Origin: Phycisphaerales bacterium
Lineage (GTDB): Bacteria > Planctomycetota > Phycisphaerae > Phycisphaerales > UBA1924
Length of the DNA: 64,000 bases
Direction of reading: 5' to 3'
NCBI GenBank assembly: GCA_015487555.1
Contig: WFPK01000104.1
Span: 1-64,000 of the forward strand
Below are positions 36,280 to 45,229 of the stretch, piece by piece. How positions within the stretch are numbered: position 1 is the first letter of the stretch; every line of letters begins with the position of its first letter. A program made the position numbers and the translations under genes. The notes below the pieces were generated by a model. The model saw only the letters and a list, made by a program, of their open reading frames with translations. It did not search any database and was not told the origin of the DNA.

Positions 36280-36389
36280 GTCGATTTCGACCAAGATGAT
36301 TGATTCTGTTGGGCGCGTTGCCCACGCCGGTGGTGGAACCGGATAGACTGTGGATGGACGACAACAACTTTGAACCGGGAGGTGCATGG

Positions 36390-37052
36390 ATGAACACGCC
36401 GAGACTTGTATTGATCGCACTGGGTGCCCTGAGCATAATCATACTGAGTGGATGTAAAACCATTTCCCAGCGTGACTATGACGCGGCAATTGATGAGAAT
36501 ACCCAGCTTCGCGAACGCATCGCGGGGCTTCAAGAGAATATTCGCCAGGCCAATGATGGCAATGACGCATTTCGGCAGCAAAATGCCGAACTGCGGGCCG
36601 AGAATCAGAGGCTTGCATCTCAGCTCAACGAAGCGCTCGCTCGCCCGACGACAGGTTTCGAGGGAATCAACGGCATCGATGTCGGCATGAGATCAGGTGG
36701 GGCGATTGTCGTCGGGGTTGCAGGCGATGTCCTGTTCAGCTCGGGCTCGGATGAGCTTCGCAAAGATGCCAAAGCAACCCTCAACCAGATCGCCAAAGTG
36801 ATCAAATCAACCTACGCAAGCAACGAGGTCCGTGTTGAGGGATACACCGATTCAGATAAGCTCGTCAAGACCAAGAAAAAGTGGGGCACCAACGAGAATC
36901 TCAGTGCTGCCCGCGCACTGGCAGTCGAGCGATATCTTGTCGGCAAGGGGATTGATAATGACCAGATCTACTCCGCAGCTTTCGGTCCATCGAATCCCAA
37001 AGGGACGAAAAAGGAGTCTCGACGGGTCGAGATCGTGATCCTTGGTGAATAA
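36390..37052 (+). CDS. OmpA-family lipoprotein (Pal/MotB-like)
   Basis: Lipid-anchored peptidoglycan-binding protein of 220 residues. The signal peptide ends in lipobox LSGC (Cys22). A coiled coil (about 30-85, with ENTQLRERI and ENQRLASQLNEAL) precedes a C-terminal OmpA domain: GDVLFSSGSDELRKDA, NEVRVEGYTDSD, NLSAARALAVERYLVGKGI and RRVEIVIL. ATG 36390 is chosen for GGGAGG upstream and the resulting signal sequence. The presence of this protein fits an envelope with peptidoglycan and an outer leaflet or membrane. Confidence 0.92.
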   Translation: MNTPRLVLIALGALSIIILSGCKTISQRDYDAAIDENTQLRERIAGLQENIRQANDGNDAFRQQNAELRAENQRLASQLNEALARPTTGFEGINGIDVGMRSGGAIVVGVAGDVLFSSGSDELRKDAKATLNQIAKVIKSTYASNEVRVEGYTDSDKLVKTKKKWGTNENLSAARALAVERYLVGKGIDNDQIYSAAFGPSNPKGTKKESRRVEIVILGE

Positions 37053-37166
37053 AGAGGTGGATAACGCGATTCCGGACGGATCGACATCAAACATCGAGAG
37101 ATTTGTCGATCCCCAGGCGTGTTGTATTTGCATTTCCGAGCTTGGAGGATACAATCCTCCCGCTTT

Positions 37167-37240
37167 GGGCTATTGGCGCAGTTGGCTAGCGCACCAGTAT
37201 GACACACTGGGGGTCACAGGTTCGAGCCCTGTATAGCCCA
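37167..37240 (+). tRNA. tRNA-Val (anticodon GAC)
   Basis: 74 nt, acceptor GGGCTAT/ATAGCCC, anticodon stem CCAGT/ACTGG with loop ATGACAC, T-arm ACAGG-TTCGAGC-CCTGT. Anticodon GAC; CCA is not encoded. A terminator follows. Confidence 0.96.
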
Positions 37241-37252
37241 TTTGGGAAAATA

Positions 37253-37283
37253 CGGCCTCGCTCTATGCGGGGCCGATATTTTT
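37253..37283 (+). terminator. Rho-independent terminator after tRNA-Val
   Basis: A 9-bp stem, CGGCCTCGC / GCGGGGCCG, is followed by ATATTTTTC. Confidence 0.8.
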
Positions 37284-37339
37284 CGGACTGTTCGACGATT
37301 CGGGAGAAATCCTGAACAGGCGGACGACATCTGATCTAT

Positions 37340-37412
37340 GCCACCTTAGCTCAGTTGATAGAGCAGCTGATTTGTAATCTGCAGGTCCTCGGTTTGAGTC
37401 CGAGAGGTGGCT
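37340..37412 (+). tRNA. tRNA-Thr (anticodon TGT)
   Basis: 73 nt, acceptor GCCACCT/AGGTGGC, anticodon loop TTTGTAA, T-loop TTTGAGT. The anticodon stem GCTGA/TCTGC has a T-T mismatch at 29-41. It is 34 bp from tRNA-Tyr and probably co-transcribed with it. Confidence 0.94.
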
Positions 37413-37446
37413 TTGAGGCGGTTTTTGGATCGTCTCGGGACACTTT

Positions 37447-37529
37447 GGGCGTGTATCCAAGTGGCCAAAGGACGGGGATTGTAAATCCTCTCGCATTCGC
37501 GTTCGGTGGTTCGAATCCACCCGCGCCCA
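37447..37529 (+). tRNA. tRNA-Tyr (anticodon GTA)
   Basis: 83 nt class II tRNA with long variable arm; acceptor GGGCGTG/CGCGCCC, anticodon loop TTGTAAA, T-arm GGTGG-TTCGAAT-CCACC. Anticodon GTA. Confidence 0.95.
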
Positions 37530-37533
37530 TTCG

Positions 37534-37571
37534 AACAAGCCCGATGCAAAGCATCGGGCTTGTTCTTTGTT
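37534..37571 (+). terminator. Rho-independent terminator after tRNA-Tyr
   Basis: A 14-bp perfect stem, AACAAGCCCGATGC / GCATCGGGCTTGTT with loop AAA, is followed by CTTTGTTT. It ends the Thr-Tyr tRNA transcript before the pilus operon. Confidence 0.9.
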
Positions 37572-37694
37572 TATACTTTGTTTGCAGACGAGGTGTCCGC
37601 TTGCCATCTGGCAGGTCCGAAAAGGGGTCACATGGGCAACGGTTGGCATATTGGGTTGATGCGGGGGACGAATCGACCGATATCCGGCAGGTAA

Positions 37695-39587
37695 ATGGCA
37701 ATTGCCATGGGAATCCTGCTTATGACCACACCCAAGACGCAAAGTCGATTCGGTATCCAAAGGTTCTTTGTTCGTGGCGAGTCACTTGTCGCGACGACGG
37801 GCATGGCGTTTATCGCTATTTTGGCATTCGCTGTCGGCGGGGTGGTGTGGGTTTCTGCGCGGACAATTGATGAATCCGTTCTCGTGCAGAGCGAGGAGCG
37901 CATTCGTGAAACGAGTGCGTTGATCGCTTCGCAATCCGAGCTTCGGCTCAGCGACGCAGACCTCTCGGGTCTGCGCCGGTTGATGCTCGATGCGGTTGCG
38001 TCGGGGATGGTCGAAGAGTGCGAGGTCAGCATTTCGAATCTTGGTGTGATTGCCTCGTCCGATGCTTCGCAGACGCTTGTGACCGAGTTGCCTCAGACAT
38101 GGGACCCATCGCCCGGGGTAGAAGCCAATATCATTCACAATACCGAGACCCACCGTTCGATGATCCACGAGCCTTTGACGGTTGATGGGCGGACCGGGGT
38201 GATGCTCAGTATGGTGATGAATCAGTCGGGGCAGGTTGTCGGGTCGGATTCGATCCGTGCCTCGTCGGTCGGGATCATGAGTGTTGGGTTGATTCTGATG
38301 CTTTTGGTCTATCGCCGATTTCGCAATCGGCTTGGTGCTTTGGCGGGGATCGGCGATGCCCTCGTTGCGGCGGCCGAGGGAGAGCGCCGAATGGCGTGCC
38401 TGGTTGTGGGCGAGCAGCTTGGTCCAGAAGCCAAGGCATGGAATACGCTGCTCGCCGAGCGTGAAGCGCTCGAGCAGATCGAAGCAACACGCGAAATCGT
38501 CGAGGCATCAAGTGGCGGCGGGGTTGAGTCCAGCGGCTTGCCCGCTGCGTGCAATACCCTGACCCAGGGCGTTGTGCTCGTGGATTCTGATCTGAGCGTG
38601 GCCTATGCCAATGGCGCTGCCTGCGTGTTCCTGCGTGTTTCGCGTGAGGAAATGGTCAACTCGACACTCGATGGCGTGCCCGGTTCGGAACAGATCATCG
38701 AAGCGACACTCGCGGTACTCTCGAACCATGGGCCTGCTCGACAAGTCATCGAGCTGGGCAATATCGAGGAAATCGAATCGCAAGGGGCGATCCTGCGCGT
38801 GGTGATTACTCGCGTCGAGGAGGAAGAGGTTCCTCGGGCGATGATCTTTATCGAAGATGTGACCCAGCAACGCCTGGCGGATCAGTCACAGGGCGCATTT
38901 ATCGCCCAGGCAACCCATGAGCTTCGCACGCCTTTGACGACGATCCGTTTGTATGCAGAAGAAGCGGTCGAAGCCGGGAGCGATGACGAGCAGATTCGTG
39001 ACAAGGCGCTCAATGTCATCAACTCGGAGACGCGCCGACTCGAGCGGATCGTCGGGGACATGCTCTGTGTGGCCGAGATCGAAGCGGGTTCGCTCTCGAT
39101 CCGATCCGAGACGATGCGGACCGAGTCTTTGTTCGCCGAGCTTCAGGAAGATTACGAGATGCAGGCCAAGGAGAAGTCGATCGAGCTGGTCTTCGATTTG
39201 CCTCCCAAGTTTCCCTCGATCCAGGCCGACCGGGATCGTTTGGGTCAGGCGCTCCACAACCTTGTGGGCAACGCGATCAAATACACCCCCGCGGGCGGGC
39301 GTGTCGAGGTGAAGGTCAACTTTGCCGAGGATGATGCCATGACTGTTTCGGTGATTGACTCGGGGATCGGCATCGACGAGTCGCAGCAGGAACGAATTTT
39401 TGAGCGTTTCTGTCGAGCGGATGATCGGCGGATTGCTCAGGTAACGGGTTCTGGGCTTGGTCTTGCGCTCGCTCGCCAGATTGCTCGTCTTCATGGCGGG
39501 GATGTGCATGTTGAATCCGAGATTGATCAGGGGAGCACATTCACATTCATGATCCCGGGTTCGCAGGAGATGGCCAAAGCCGCATAA
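37695..39587 (+). CDS. Membrane sensor histidine kinase
   Basis: Two-component sensor of 630 residues heading the pilus operon. Two membrane spans (about 32-54 and 190-206) flank a roughly 135-residue extracytoplasmic sensor region. A linker and PAS-like domain (about 285-395, LTQGVVLVDSDLSVAYANGAAC) precede the HisKA box with His408 in ATHELRTPLTTIRL. The ATPase has N box NLVGNAIKYT (Asn527), G1 DSGIGIDE, F box FERFCR and G2 GSGLGLALA. AGG lies five bases before ATG 37695. No response regulator is adjacent; a STAS protein follows after 16 bp, and the receiver protein at 50893 is the nearest candidate partner. Confidence 0.93.
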   Translation: MAIAMGILLMTTPKTQSRFGIQRFFVRGESLVATTGMAFIAILAFAVGGVVWVSARTIDESVLVQSEERIRETSALIASQSELRLSDADLSGLRRLMLDAVASGMVEECEVSISNLGVIASSDASQTLVTELPQTWDPSPGVEANIIHNTETHRSMIHEPLTVDGRTGVMLSMVMNQSGQVVGSDSIRASSVGIMSVGLILMLLVYRRFRNRLGALAGIGDALVAAAEGERRMACLVVGEQLGPEAKAWNTLLAEREALEQIEATREIVEASSGGGVESSGLPAACNTLTQGVVLVDSDLSVAYANGAACVFLRVSREEMVNSTLDGVPGSEQIIEATLAVLSNHGPARQVIELGNIEEIESQGAILRVVITRVEEEEVPRAMIFIEDVTQQRLADQSQGAFIAQATHELRTPLTTIRLYAEEAVEAGSDDEQIRDKALNVINSETRRLERIVGDMLCVAEIEAGSLSIRSETMRTESLFAELQEDYEMQAKEKSIELVFDLPPKFPSIQADRDRLGQALHNLVGNAIKYTPAGGRVEVKVNFAEDDAMTVSVIDSGIGIDESQQERIFERFCRADDRRIAQVTGSGLGLALARQIARLHGGDVHVESEIDQGSTFTFMIPGSQEMAKAA

Positions 39588-39603
39588 GAGGAGTGTCGCA
39601 GGT

Positions 39604-39942
39604 ATGCGCATCGAAACGAATCGACATGGAGCGGTGACGGTGATCAAGCCCGGCGGCCCTGTGATTACTCAGGAGGACGCGACGCAGCTGCGCACGGAGT
39701 CTTTCGAAGTACTGGGCAACACGCTCGGGCGGTTTATCATTGATGTTTCTGAGATGACCTTTGTCGACTCGACCGGGCTCGAAACTCTTGTCGATATCAC
39801 CGACGAGCTTGGTGCATCCGGGCAATCGCTCAAGCTTTGCGGGCTTAGCGATACGCTGCGTGAGATTCTGGCAATTACTGAGCTGACCTCGAAGTTTCAG
39901 CAGTTTGAGGATGTGCAGACCGCGGTAAGGAGTTTCTTATGA
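39604..39942 (+). CDS. STAS-domain protein (anti-sigma-factor antagonist-like)
   Basis: Single STAS domain of 112 residues, as in SpoIIAA/RsbV. The phosphorylatable Ser56 sits in FVDSTGLETLVDI, the usual loop position. Family members switch partner proteins in response to kinase or phosphatase action. AGGAG precedes the start. Its stop overlaps the start of the pilus ATPase gene as ATGA, so it is translated with the pilus machinery. No anti-sigma kinase (RsbW-type) is seen; the upstream histidine kinase has an ATPase fold of the same superfamily, but a direct link is speculative. Confidence 0.88.
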   Translation: MRIETNRHGAVTVIKPGGPVITQEDATQLRTESFEVLGNTLGRFIIDVSEMTFVDSTGLETLVDITDELGASGQSLKLCGLSDTLREILAITELTSKFQQFEDVQTAVRSFL

Positions 39943-41732
39943 CTTCGCCTCAAGACAATCATCCGCATCAGGGCATGCGCAGGTCTCAGCGTCCTCGGCT
40001 TGTCGGCGAAGTGCTCATCACCGATGGGCATATTACCGAAGATCAGCTTTCCAAAGCGCTTGTGGATCAGAAAACCGCCGGGCGGATGCTCGGCGAGCTG
40101 TTGGTCGATCAAGGGATGATCTCGGGGGCGACGCTTGTCCAGTCTTTGGCCAAGTGCCTGGGTGTGCGTGGGGTGCAGCTTCGCCATGGGCTGATGGATC
40201 CGAACTTGCTGAATCTCATCGGCGTCGAAGAGGCCGAGCGGCTCAAAGCGATCCCGCTGTTCCGTGTGCATGATACCCTGACTGTTGCGATGTGCGAGCC
40301 TCAGAGTTTGCCGACGATTGATCGGCTTGGCGAACTCACCGGACTCGAGATTCGCCCGGTGCTGGCGCTTCAGGATAACATCCTCGAGTTTGTCCATAAG
40401 TACGCCGAGGGCGATGTGGATGTCGATGCGTTCTTGACAAGCCTTGCCGAGTCTGATGTTGAAGTCGTGGAGCGCGAGCAGGTCGATGAAGGTCCGACGA
40501 CGGACCTCGATCATATGGTCGAAGGCTCGCCGATCGTGAACCTCGTCAATGTGGCCTTGCTCACCGCGGTCAAGGATAAGGCATCAGATATCCACATCGA
40601 GCCCAACAAGAACGGCACACGGGTTCGGTACCGGATTGATGGAGCGCTGCGTGATCTGATGAACCCGCCCCCGGGGATGCACGCAGCGATTGTGTCGCGC
40701 ATGAAGATCATCGGGAAGATGGATATCGCCGAGAAACGCCTGCCTCAGGAGGGGCGCGTGCGGATCGTGGCTGAGGGACGCGAGATTGACCTGCGCGTGT
40801 CGAGTATTCCTACGCTTCTGGGCGAAAAACTGGTGATCCGAATCCTCGATAAGCAGAACCTGCATGTGCGCATGGAAGACCTTGGGTTCCGCCCCGAAGC
40901 GCTCGAGGGCTTCCAGAGAACACTCAGGCTCTCGCATGGGATGGTGCTTGTGACAGGCCCGACGGGCTCGGGCAAGACCACCACACTCTATTCGGCACTT
41001 GATCTGCTGCGGAGTCCTGAGCTCAACATCGTGACCGTCGAAGACCCGGTCGAGTATCAGCTTGATTTGATCAATCAGATTCAGGTGCACGAAGCGATTG
41101 GGCTTGACTTTGCGCGGACGCTGCGCTCGATTCTTCGCCAGGACCCCGATGTGATTATGATCGGCGAGATTCGTGACCAAGAAACGGCAGGCGTTGCTGT
41201 TCAGGCAGCACTCACCGGGCACGGGGTGCTCGCGACGCTGCATACCAATGATGCGCCAGGTGCGGTTGCCCGTTTGGTGGATATGGGTATTGAGCCTTAT
41301 CTTCTCAGCTCCGCGATCAATGGCGTCGTCGCCCAGCGACTCGCCAGAACAATCTGCCCATCATGCACCATGAAATACTACCCCTCCGAGATGGTGCTTC
41401 AGGATGCCATGATCCCCGAGATGACCGGGCGGGCTTTCCGCAAGGGCGCCGGGTGTACGAGCTGTCATGATTCGGGGTTTCAGGGTCGGATGGGGATTTA
41501 TGAGTTCATGGAGGTGACACCCGAGCTTCGCAGATTGATCTATCGTAACGCCCCGACGCATGCGCTTCGTGGATTGCTGCATAGTCAGGGTCAGCTTTCA
41601 TTGCGCGAAGAGGGTGTCCGTCTGGCGATCGACCAGCATACGAGTCTTGAAGAGATTATCCGCGTCACGCAGGTCGATGATAACGAGGGTTCGGGCGATG
41701 AGTTTGCGGGGGAAGTTGGGGTGGCTGCATGA
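39939..41732 (+). CDS. pilB: PilB/GspE-type pilus assembly ATPase no. 3
   Basis: Extension ATPase of the second pilus system, 597 residues. MshEN-like motifs occur near the N-terminus (VGEVLITDGHITEDQLSKAL; LGELLVDQGMISGATL), but with the leading Arg replaced in both. The core shows SDIHIEP, YRIDGALRDL, Walker A GPTGSGKT (340-347), VEDPVEYQL, RQDPDVIMIGEIRD and ATLHTNDAPGAV. Unlike the two ATPases of the first cluster, it keeps the zinc module CPSC...CTSC before GFQGRMGIYEFM. It starts with a four-base overlap on the STAS gene and ends with one on the pilC gene. Confidence 0.95.
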   Translation: MTSPQDNHPHQGMRRSQRPRLVGEVLITDGHITEDQLSKALVDQKTAGRMLGELLVDQGMISGATLVQSLAKCLGVRGVQLRHGLMDPNLLNLIGVEEAERLKAIPLFRVHDTLTVAMCEPQSLPTIDRLGELTGLEIRPVLALQDNILEFVHKYAEGDVDVDAFLTSLAESDVEVVEREQVDEGPTTDLDHMVEGSPIVNLVNVALLTAVKDKASDIHIEPNKNGTRVRYRIDGALRDLMNPPPGMHAAIVSRMKIIGKMDIAEKRLPQEGRVRIVAEGREIDLRVSSIPTLLGEKLVIRILDKQNLHVRMEDLGFRPEALEGFQRTLRLSHGMVLVTGPTGSGKTTTLYSALDLLRSPELNIVTVEDPVEYQLDLINQIQVHEAIGLDFARTLRSILRQDPDVIMIGEIRDQETAGVAVQAALTGHGVLATLHTNDAPGAVARLVDMGIEPYLLSSAINGVVAQRLARTICPSCTMKYYPSEMVLQDAMIPEMTGRAFRKGAGCTSCHDSGFQGRMGIYEFMEVTPELRRLIYRNAPTHALRGLLHSQGQLSLREEGVRLAIDQHTSLEEIIRVTQVDDNEGSGDEFAGEVGVAA

Positions 41733-42952
41733 ACCTGGGCTACACCGCTTATGACAAGTCTGGCGCCTTGCGCGAAGGGGTGATCGAAGCTTCGAGCAAG
41801 GAAGAAGCGACCGAGATACTCCGGAAGAAGGGATTGTTTGTCTCATCGGTCGAGTCGTCGGGCAGCAAGGCAGGAAACAAGAAGTCATCAAAGACCTATA
41901 GCCGAAAGAAAAAGGTTCCTGCGAAGATTGTCGCCGGATTTGCCCGAGAGCTTGCGGTGCTGGTCTCGACGGGCACGCCTTTGATTGATGCGATGTCGTC
42001 GATCGAACGCCAGACGACCAACGAGGCATGGGCGCAAGTGCTCGGGCGTGTTCGTTCGCGTCTCGAAGAGGGCGATGCGCTCTCAGTTGCCCTAGAGGGT
42101 GATCGGCAGGCGTTTGATGCGGTGTTTCGGTCATTGGTCGCAGCGGGAGAATCGTCTGGGCATCTCGATGCGATGCTGATGCGTGTGGCGGTGCTGACAC
42201 GAAAGCAGGCGCAGATCCGATCCAATGTGCTTGGCGCATTGATGTACCCGATTCTGCTGATGGGTGTCGGGATATTCGTGGTTGGATTATTGATTGGTGT
42301 GGTGTTGCCGAGATTTTCGGGGATGTTCGAGACACTCGATACTGCGTTGCCGCCTTCGACCGCGGTGCTGATGGCGATCTCGGAGTTTGTTCGATCCTAC
42401 TGGTGGGGTGTGATCCCGGTGTTCATCGCGACGATCTTCGGGATTGTGTGGTGGGTCAAAAGCCCTGCGGGGCAGCTGATGATTGGTAGTGTGGCGTTGC
42501 GGATTCCCCAGCTCGGCGATATTCTCCGCTCGTTTATGACTGCTCGAATTACGCGTTTGATGGGTGTGCTGCTCGAAGCGCGTGTGCCGATGCTCGATGC
42601 GATCAACCTTACCCGCGAATCACTCGGGCACGAGCGATACCAGAACCTGATGACGCAGGCCGAGCAAGCGGTGACACGGGGCGAGCCGATCAGCACCGCC
42701 TTTGGGTCCGATGGGTTGATGGTTCCCTCTGCGTGCGAAGCGATCCGCAACGGCGAGCAATCCGGACGATTGGCCGAGGTGATGATGCATGTTTCTGATT
42801 ACCTCGACGAGGACAACGAGACAGTGATCAAATCGCTTTCATCGCTCATCGAGCCGGTCATTATGATCGTGCTTGGTATCTTAGTCGGCTTTGTCGCCAT
42901 CAGTATGTTCTTGCCCTTGTTTGATCTCACAGCAACCGCAGGAGTCCAATGA
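41729..42952 (+). CDS. pilC: PilC/GspF-type platform protein
   Basis: Polytopic inner-membrane platform, 407 residues. The N-terminus YTAYDKSGALREGVIEA is followed by a Ser/Lys linker. The two T2SSF repeats are FARELAVLVSTGTPLIDAM and MTARITRLMGVLLEARVPMLDAI. Membrane helices are visible near 170-195, 225-245 and 375-400. Overlaps of four bases on both sides embed it between pilB and pilM, the standard type IV pilus order. Confidence 0.94.
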   Translation: MNLGYTAYDKSGALREGVIEASSKEEATEILRKKGLFVSSVESSGSKAGNKKSSKTYSRKKKVPAKIVAGFARELAVLVSTGTPLIDAMSSIERQTTNEAWAQVLGRVRSRLEEGDALSVALEGDRQAFDAVFRSLVAAGESSGHLDAMLMRVAVLTRKQAQIRSNVLGALMYPILLMGVGIFVVGLLIGVVLPRFSGMFETLDTALPPSTAVLMAISEFVRSYWWGVIPVFIATIFGIVWWVKSPAGQLMIGSVALRIPQLGDILRSFMTARITRLMGVLLEARVPMLDAINLTRESLGHERYQNLMTQAEQAVTRGEPISTAFGSDGLMVPSACEAIRNGEQSGRLAEVMMHVSDYLDEDNETVIKSLSSLIEPVIMIVLGILVGFVAISMFLPLFDLTATAGVQ

Positions 42953-44016
42953 TGCTTGATATGATTCGCACACGATCGAAACTCTCAGCGATCGGGCTCA
43001 CAATTGATGCCCATGAGTTTCGCGCAGTTCAGCTGATGCAGACCACCAAGGGGATCAGCACGATTGCGTGGGCGGTTTTTCCTCGTCGGGATGATATGGG
43101 ATATGCGGATCATGCCCGGCGTGCGAGTTTGCCCGAGCCCGATGAGCTGCGATGGGCTGCTGGGATTCTGGAGCGCAGGGGGTTTATAGGGAATGCCATT
43201 TCGATCGCACCTTCGACCGCAGAATGCAGCTCGCATGTGATCGAGCTGCCCCCGGCCCGAAGTGGTGTGCCGGTCGATCAGCTCGCCAAGATGGAAGTTG
43301 CCCGCACCAAAAAATGTGGGCCTGAAGATTTCGAGCTTGGATATTGGGCCTTGCCCGCCAAGGGACGCACCCAGGAGACCCTCGCGGTGGCGTGTCCTCG
43401 GCAGGTGATCGACGACACCATCGAACGCTTTGAATCGGCAGGCTTTGTGCCTGTGGGGATTGACCTGCTCGAGCTGGCGATCAACCGGGGCGGGCAAGAT
43501 GGAGCGGAGGAAAACGAGATCAACGCATCGCTTCATATCGGGTGGAGGAGTTCGCTGGCGGTGCTCTCACTTGGCGAGACGGTGATCTATGTTCGTCGCA
43601 TCGAACATGGCGCAAGCGGTGTTTGGGATATGGCAACAGGACGCTATGGGCTCTCTCCTAGGGGTGCCGATGCGGTCATCGATGACCAGAAGCTCGCGGA
43701 TGGATCAAGGGGGTACGCAAAGGTCAAGCGGGCAACCTGGTCGGTGCTAGCTGCCGAGCTCGCCAGGGAGCTCGATGTCACCATCGCATATGTTGCCCAT
43801 TCGTTCCGGACTGCGCCGCTTGGGAAAATTTTCCTCTCGGGGTATGGGTCGGTGAATCCTGTGATCGACGAGCATCTCGATAAGGTTCTCGGGATTCCGA
43901 TCGAATGCGCAGCACCTTCTGCCCTGGTCAAGGGGATCGGATCAGGGCAGGAAATCTGGTCGCTGGCGTGTCGATTGTCCACCGCCTACGGGCTCGCTGC
44001 GAGGTTTGACCGATGA
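42949..44016 (+). CDS. pilM: PilM-like actin-fold pilus protein
   Basis: Cytoplasmic ring component linking to PilN, 355 residues. The actin-like phosphate motif is seen as AIGLTIDAHEFRAVQL, degenerate but in place, with LHIGWRSSLAVLSLGETVIYVRRI as the second phosphate-binding strand pair and FLSGYGSVNPVIDEHLDKVLG near the end. The identification rests on these blocks plus strict gene order pilB-pilC-pilM-pilN-pilO. Two adjacent ATGs (42949, 42952) are possible starts. Overlaps pilN by four bases. Confidence 0.85.
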   Translation: MMLDMIRTRSKLSAIGLTIDAHEFRAVQLMQTTKGISTIAWAVFPRRDDMGYADHARRASLPEPDELRWAAGILERRGFIGNAISIAPSTAECSSHVIELPPARSGVPVDQLAKMEVARTKKCGPEDFELGYWALPAKGRTQETLAVACPRQVIDDTIERFESAGFVPVGIDLLELAINRGGQDGAEENEINASLHIGWRSSLAVLSLGETVIYVRRIEHGASGVWDMATGRYGLSPRGADAVIDDQKLADGSRGYAKVKRATWSVLAAELARELDVTIAYVAHSFRTAPLGKIFLSGYGSVNPVIDEHLDKVLGIPIECAAPSALVKGIGSGQEIWSLACRLSTAYGLAARFDR

Positions 44017-44624
44017 AAACGACTCCGCCACCAATGGTCAATTTGATTCCTCAGGAGTACCTCGATCAGCGATTGCGCTTGCATTGGATGTCACGGTGGG
44101 GTGTTGCGATTGTATCGACCGCGATCGTCATTGGTATCCCCGGGGTGTATGTTGGCGGGTCTGCCGCGTTGACCGATTCGGGGATGTCCGAGCAGATCGC
44201 TGAGACGAATATGGAATATGCCCGCCATCAGCAGGCGATTCCGATCCTGCGCGAGCAGCTTCGATTGCTCGCTGCCGAGCAGGAGGTGCTTGACCTTGTG
44301 GAGAATCGGATCGAGTGGCGCACAGTTTTTTCGGTGCTGATCAAGACCGCCCAAAGCGATGTTCGGTTCCGTAGAATCAGTGCTTCGGGGGGCGGGGTTG
44401 AGGGTGATTCTCCCATCGAGATTCATATCGAAGGATTGGCTCCGACACAGACCATTGCCAGGTCGTATGTGGTCGGTCTTGAGAAGGCCAATATCTTCGA
44501 TACAGTCGAGCTGGTCGAGACAACGCGCGAGCAGATCAATGAAATCGAGCTGATCCGATTCCAGATCGACATCACGGTGTTGGGAAGCACGATTCAACCG
44601 GAGGGAGCAAACGATGCCGGGTAA
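44013..44624 (+). CDS. pilN: PilN-like inner-membrane protein
   Basis: Bitopic protein of 203 residues. It opens with MVNLIPQEYLDQR, matching the PilM-binding INLLP-type motif of PilN, followed by a membrane helix (about 29-50), a coiled-coil stretch and a ferredoxin-like periplasmic domain (SPIEIHIEGLAPTQTIARSYVVGLEKA). Overlaps pilO by 11 bases. Partner of PilM and PilO in the alignment complex. Confidence 0.87.
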   Translation: MKTTPPPMVNLIPQEYLDQRLRLHWMSRWGVAIVSTAIVIGIPGVYVGGSAALTDSGMSEQIAETNMEYARHQQAIPILREQLRLLAAEQEVLDLVENRIEWRTVFSVLIKTAQSDVRFRRISASGGGVEGDSPIEIHIEGLAPTQTIARSYVVGLEKANIFDTVELVETTREQINEIELIRFQIDITVLGSTIQPEGANDAG

Positions 44625-45177
44625 TCAATCTTCGGGAAATCGTCTGTTGGGCATCCACTTTGTGGGCGGATTGATCTGCGTGCTCATCGCCGGGTCGTCG
44701 ATTTACTTTGCAGGCAGCTCGATTTCCAAACGCCGGGGGCTCTTCTTTAGCGCTCGTCATGAGTTGGCCAATGCCAAATCGCAACTCAACGAGTCGATCA
44801 AACAGCGGACATCGCTCGCTGGGCGGGTGCAGGTGCTCGAGCAGGAGTCGGCGACCAAGCTCGAGCTTGTTTCGGTCAAGGAGCTCAACGCCAAGACAGC
44901 AGCGATCGTCGGCCTTGCAGAGTCACTTGGCATCCGTATCGACTCGTTACAACCCGAGGAGCGCATTTTAGACAAACGCGTCCCGGTGCAGCCTTTGCGG
45001 TTCAAAGGGCTGTCGGATGCGGACGATGTTTTCGCGTTTCTTGGACTGATGAGTGAACGGATGCCCGATATCCATATTCATTCAATCGACATCCTGAGCA
45101 GCACGATGGAATCGAGCGAGGTCCAGATCGAGATGCAGATGTATTGGTTTGTCGATCCTGCCGACGCAGGAGCATAA
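44614..45177 (+). CDS. pilO: PilO-like inner-membrane protein
   Basis: 187 residues: one membrane helix (about 13-33), coiled coil (about 45-85, LNESIKQRTSLAGRVQVLEQE) and a small alpha/beta domain (LRFKGLSDADDVFAFLGLMSERMPD; VQIEMQMYWFV) as in PilO. Weak sequence signature, but architecture and position after PilN are decisive. GGAGG precedes the start inside pilN. Confidence 0.82.
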   Translation: MPGNQSSGNRLLGIHFVGGLICVLIAGSSIYFAGSSISKRRGLFFSARHELANAKSQLNESIKQRTSLAGRVQVLEQESATKLELVSVKELNAKTAAIVGLAESLGIRIDSLQPEERILDKRVPVQPLRFKGLSDADDVFAFLGLMSERMPDIHIHSIDILSSTMESSEVQIEMQMYWFVDPADAGA

Positions 45178-45229
45178 ATTTTCGCAAACTCATTTGCACT
45201 CCTCTGGAACGCAATGGTTACTTGACTCC

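Noticed and set aside
36279-36292. GGTCGA-TT-TCGACC dyad after the prepilin peptidase gene as a terminator
   Set aside because: Loop too small and no T-tract; the genome is rich in TCGA words, so such dyads arise by chance.
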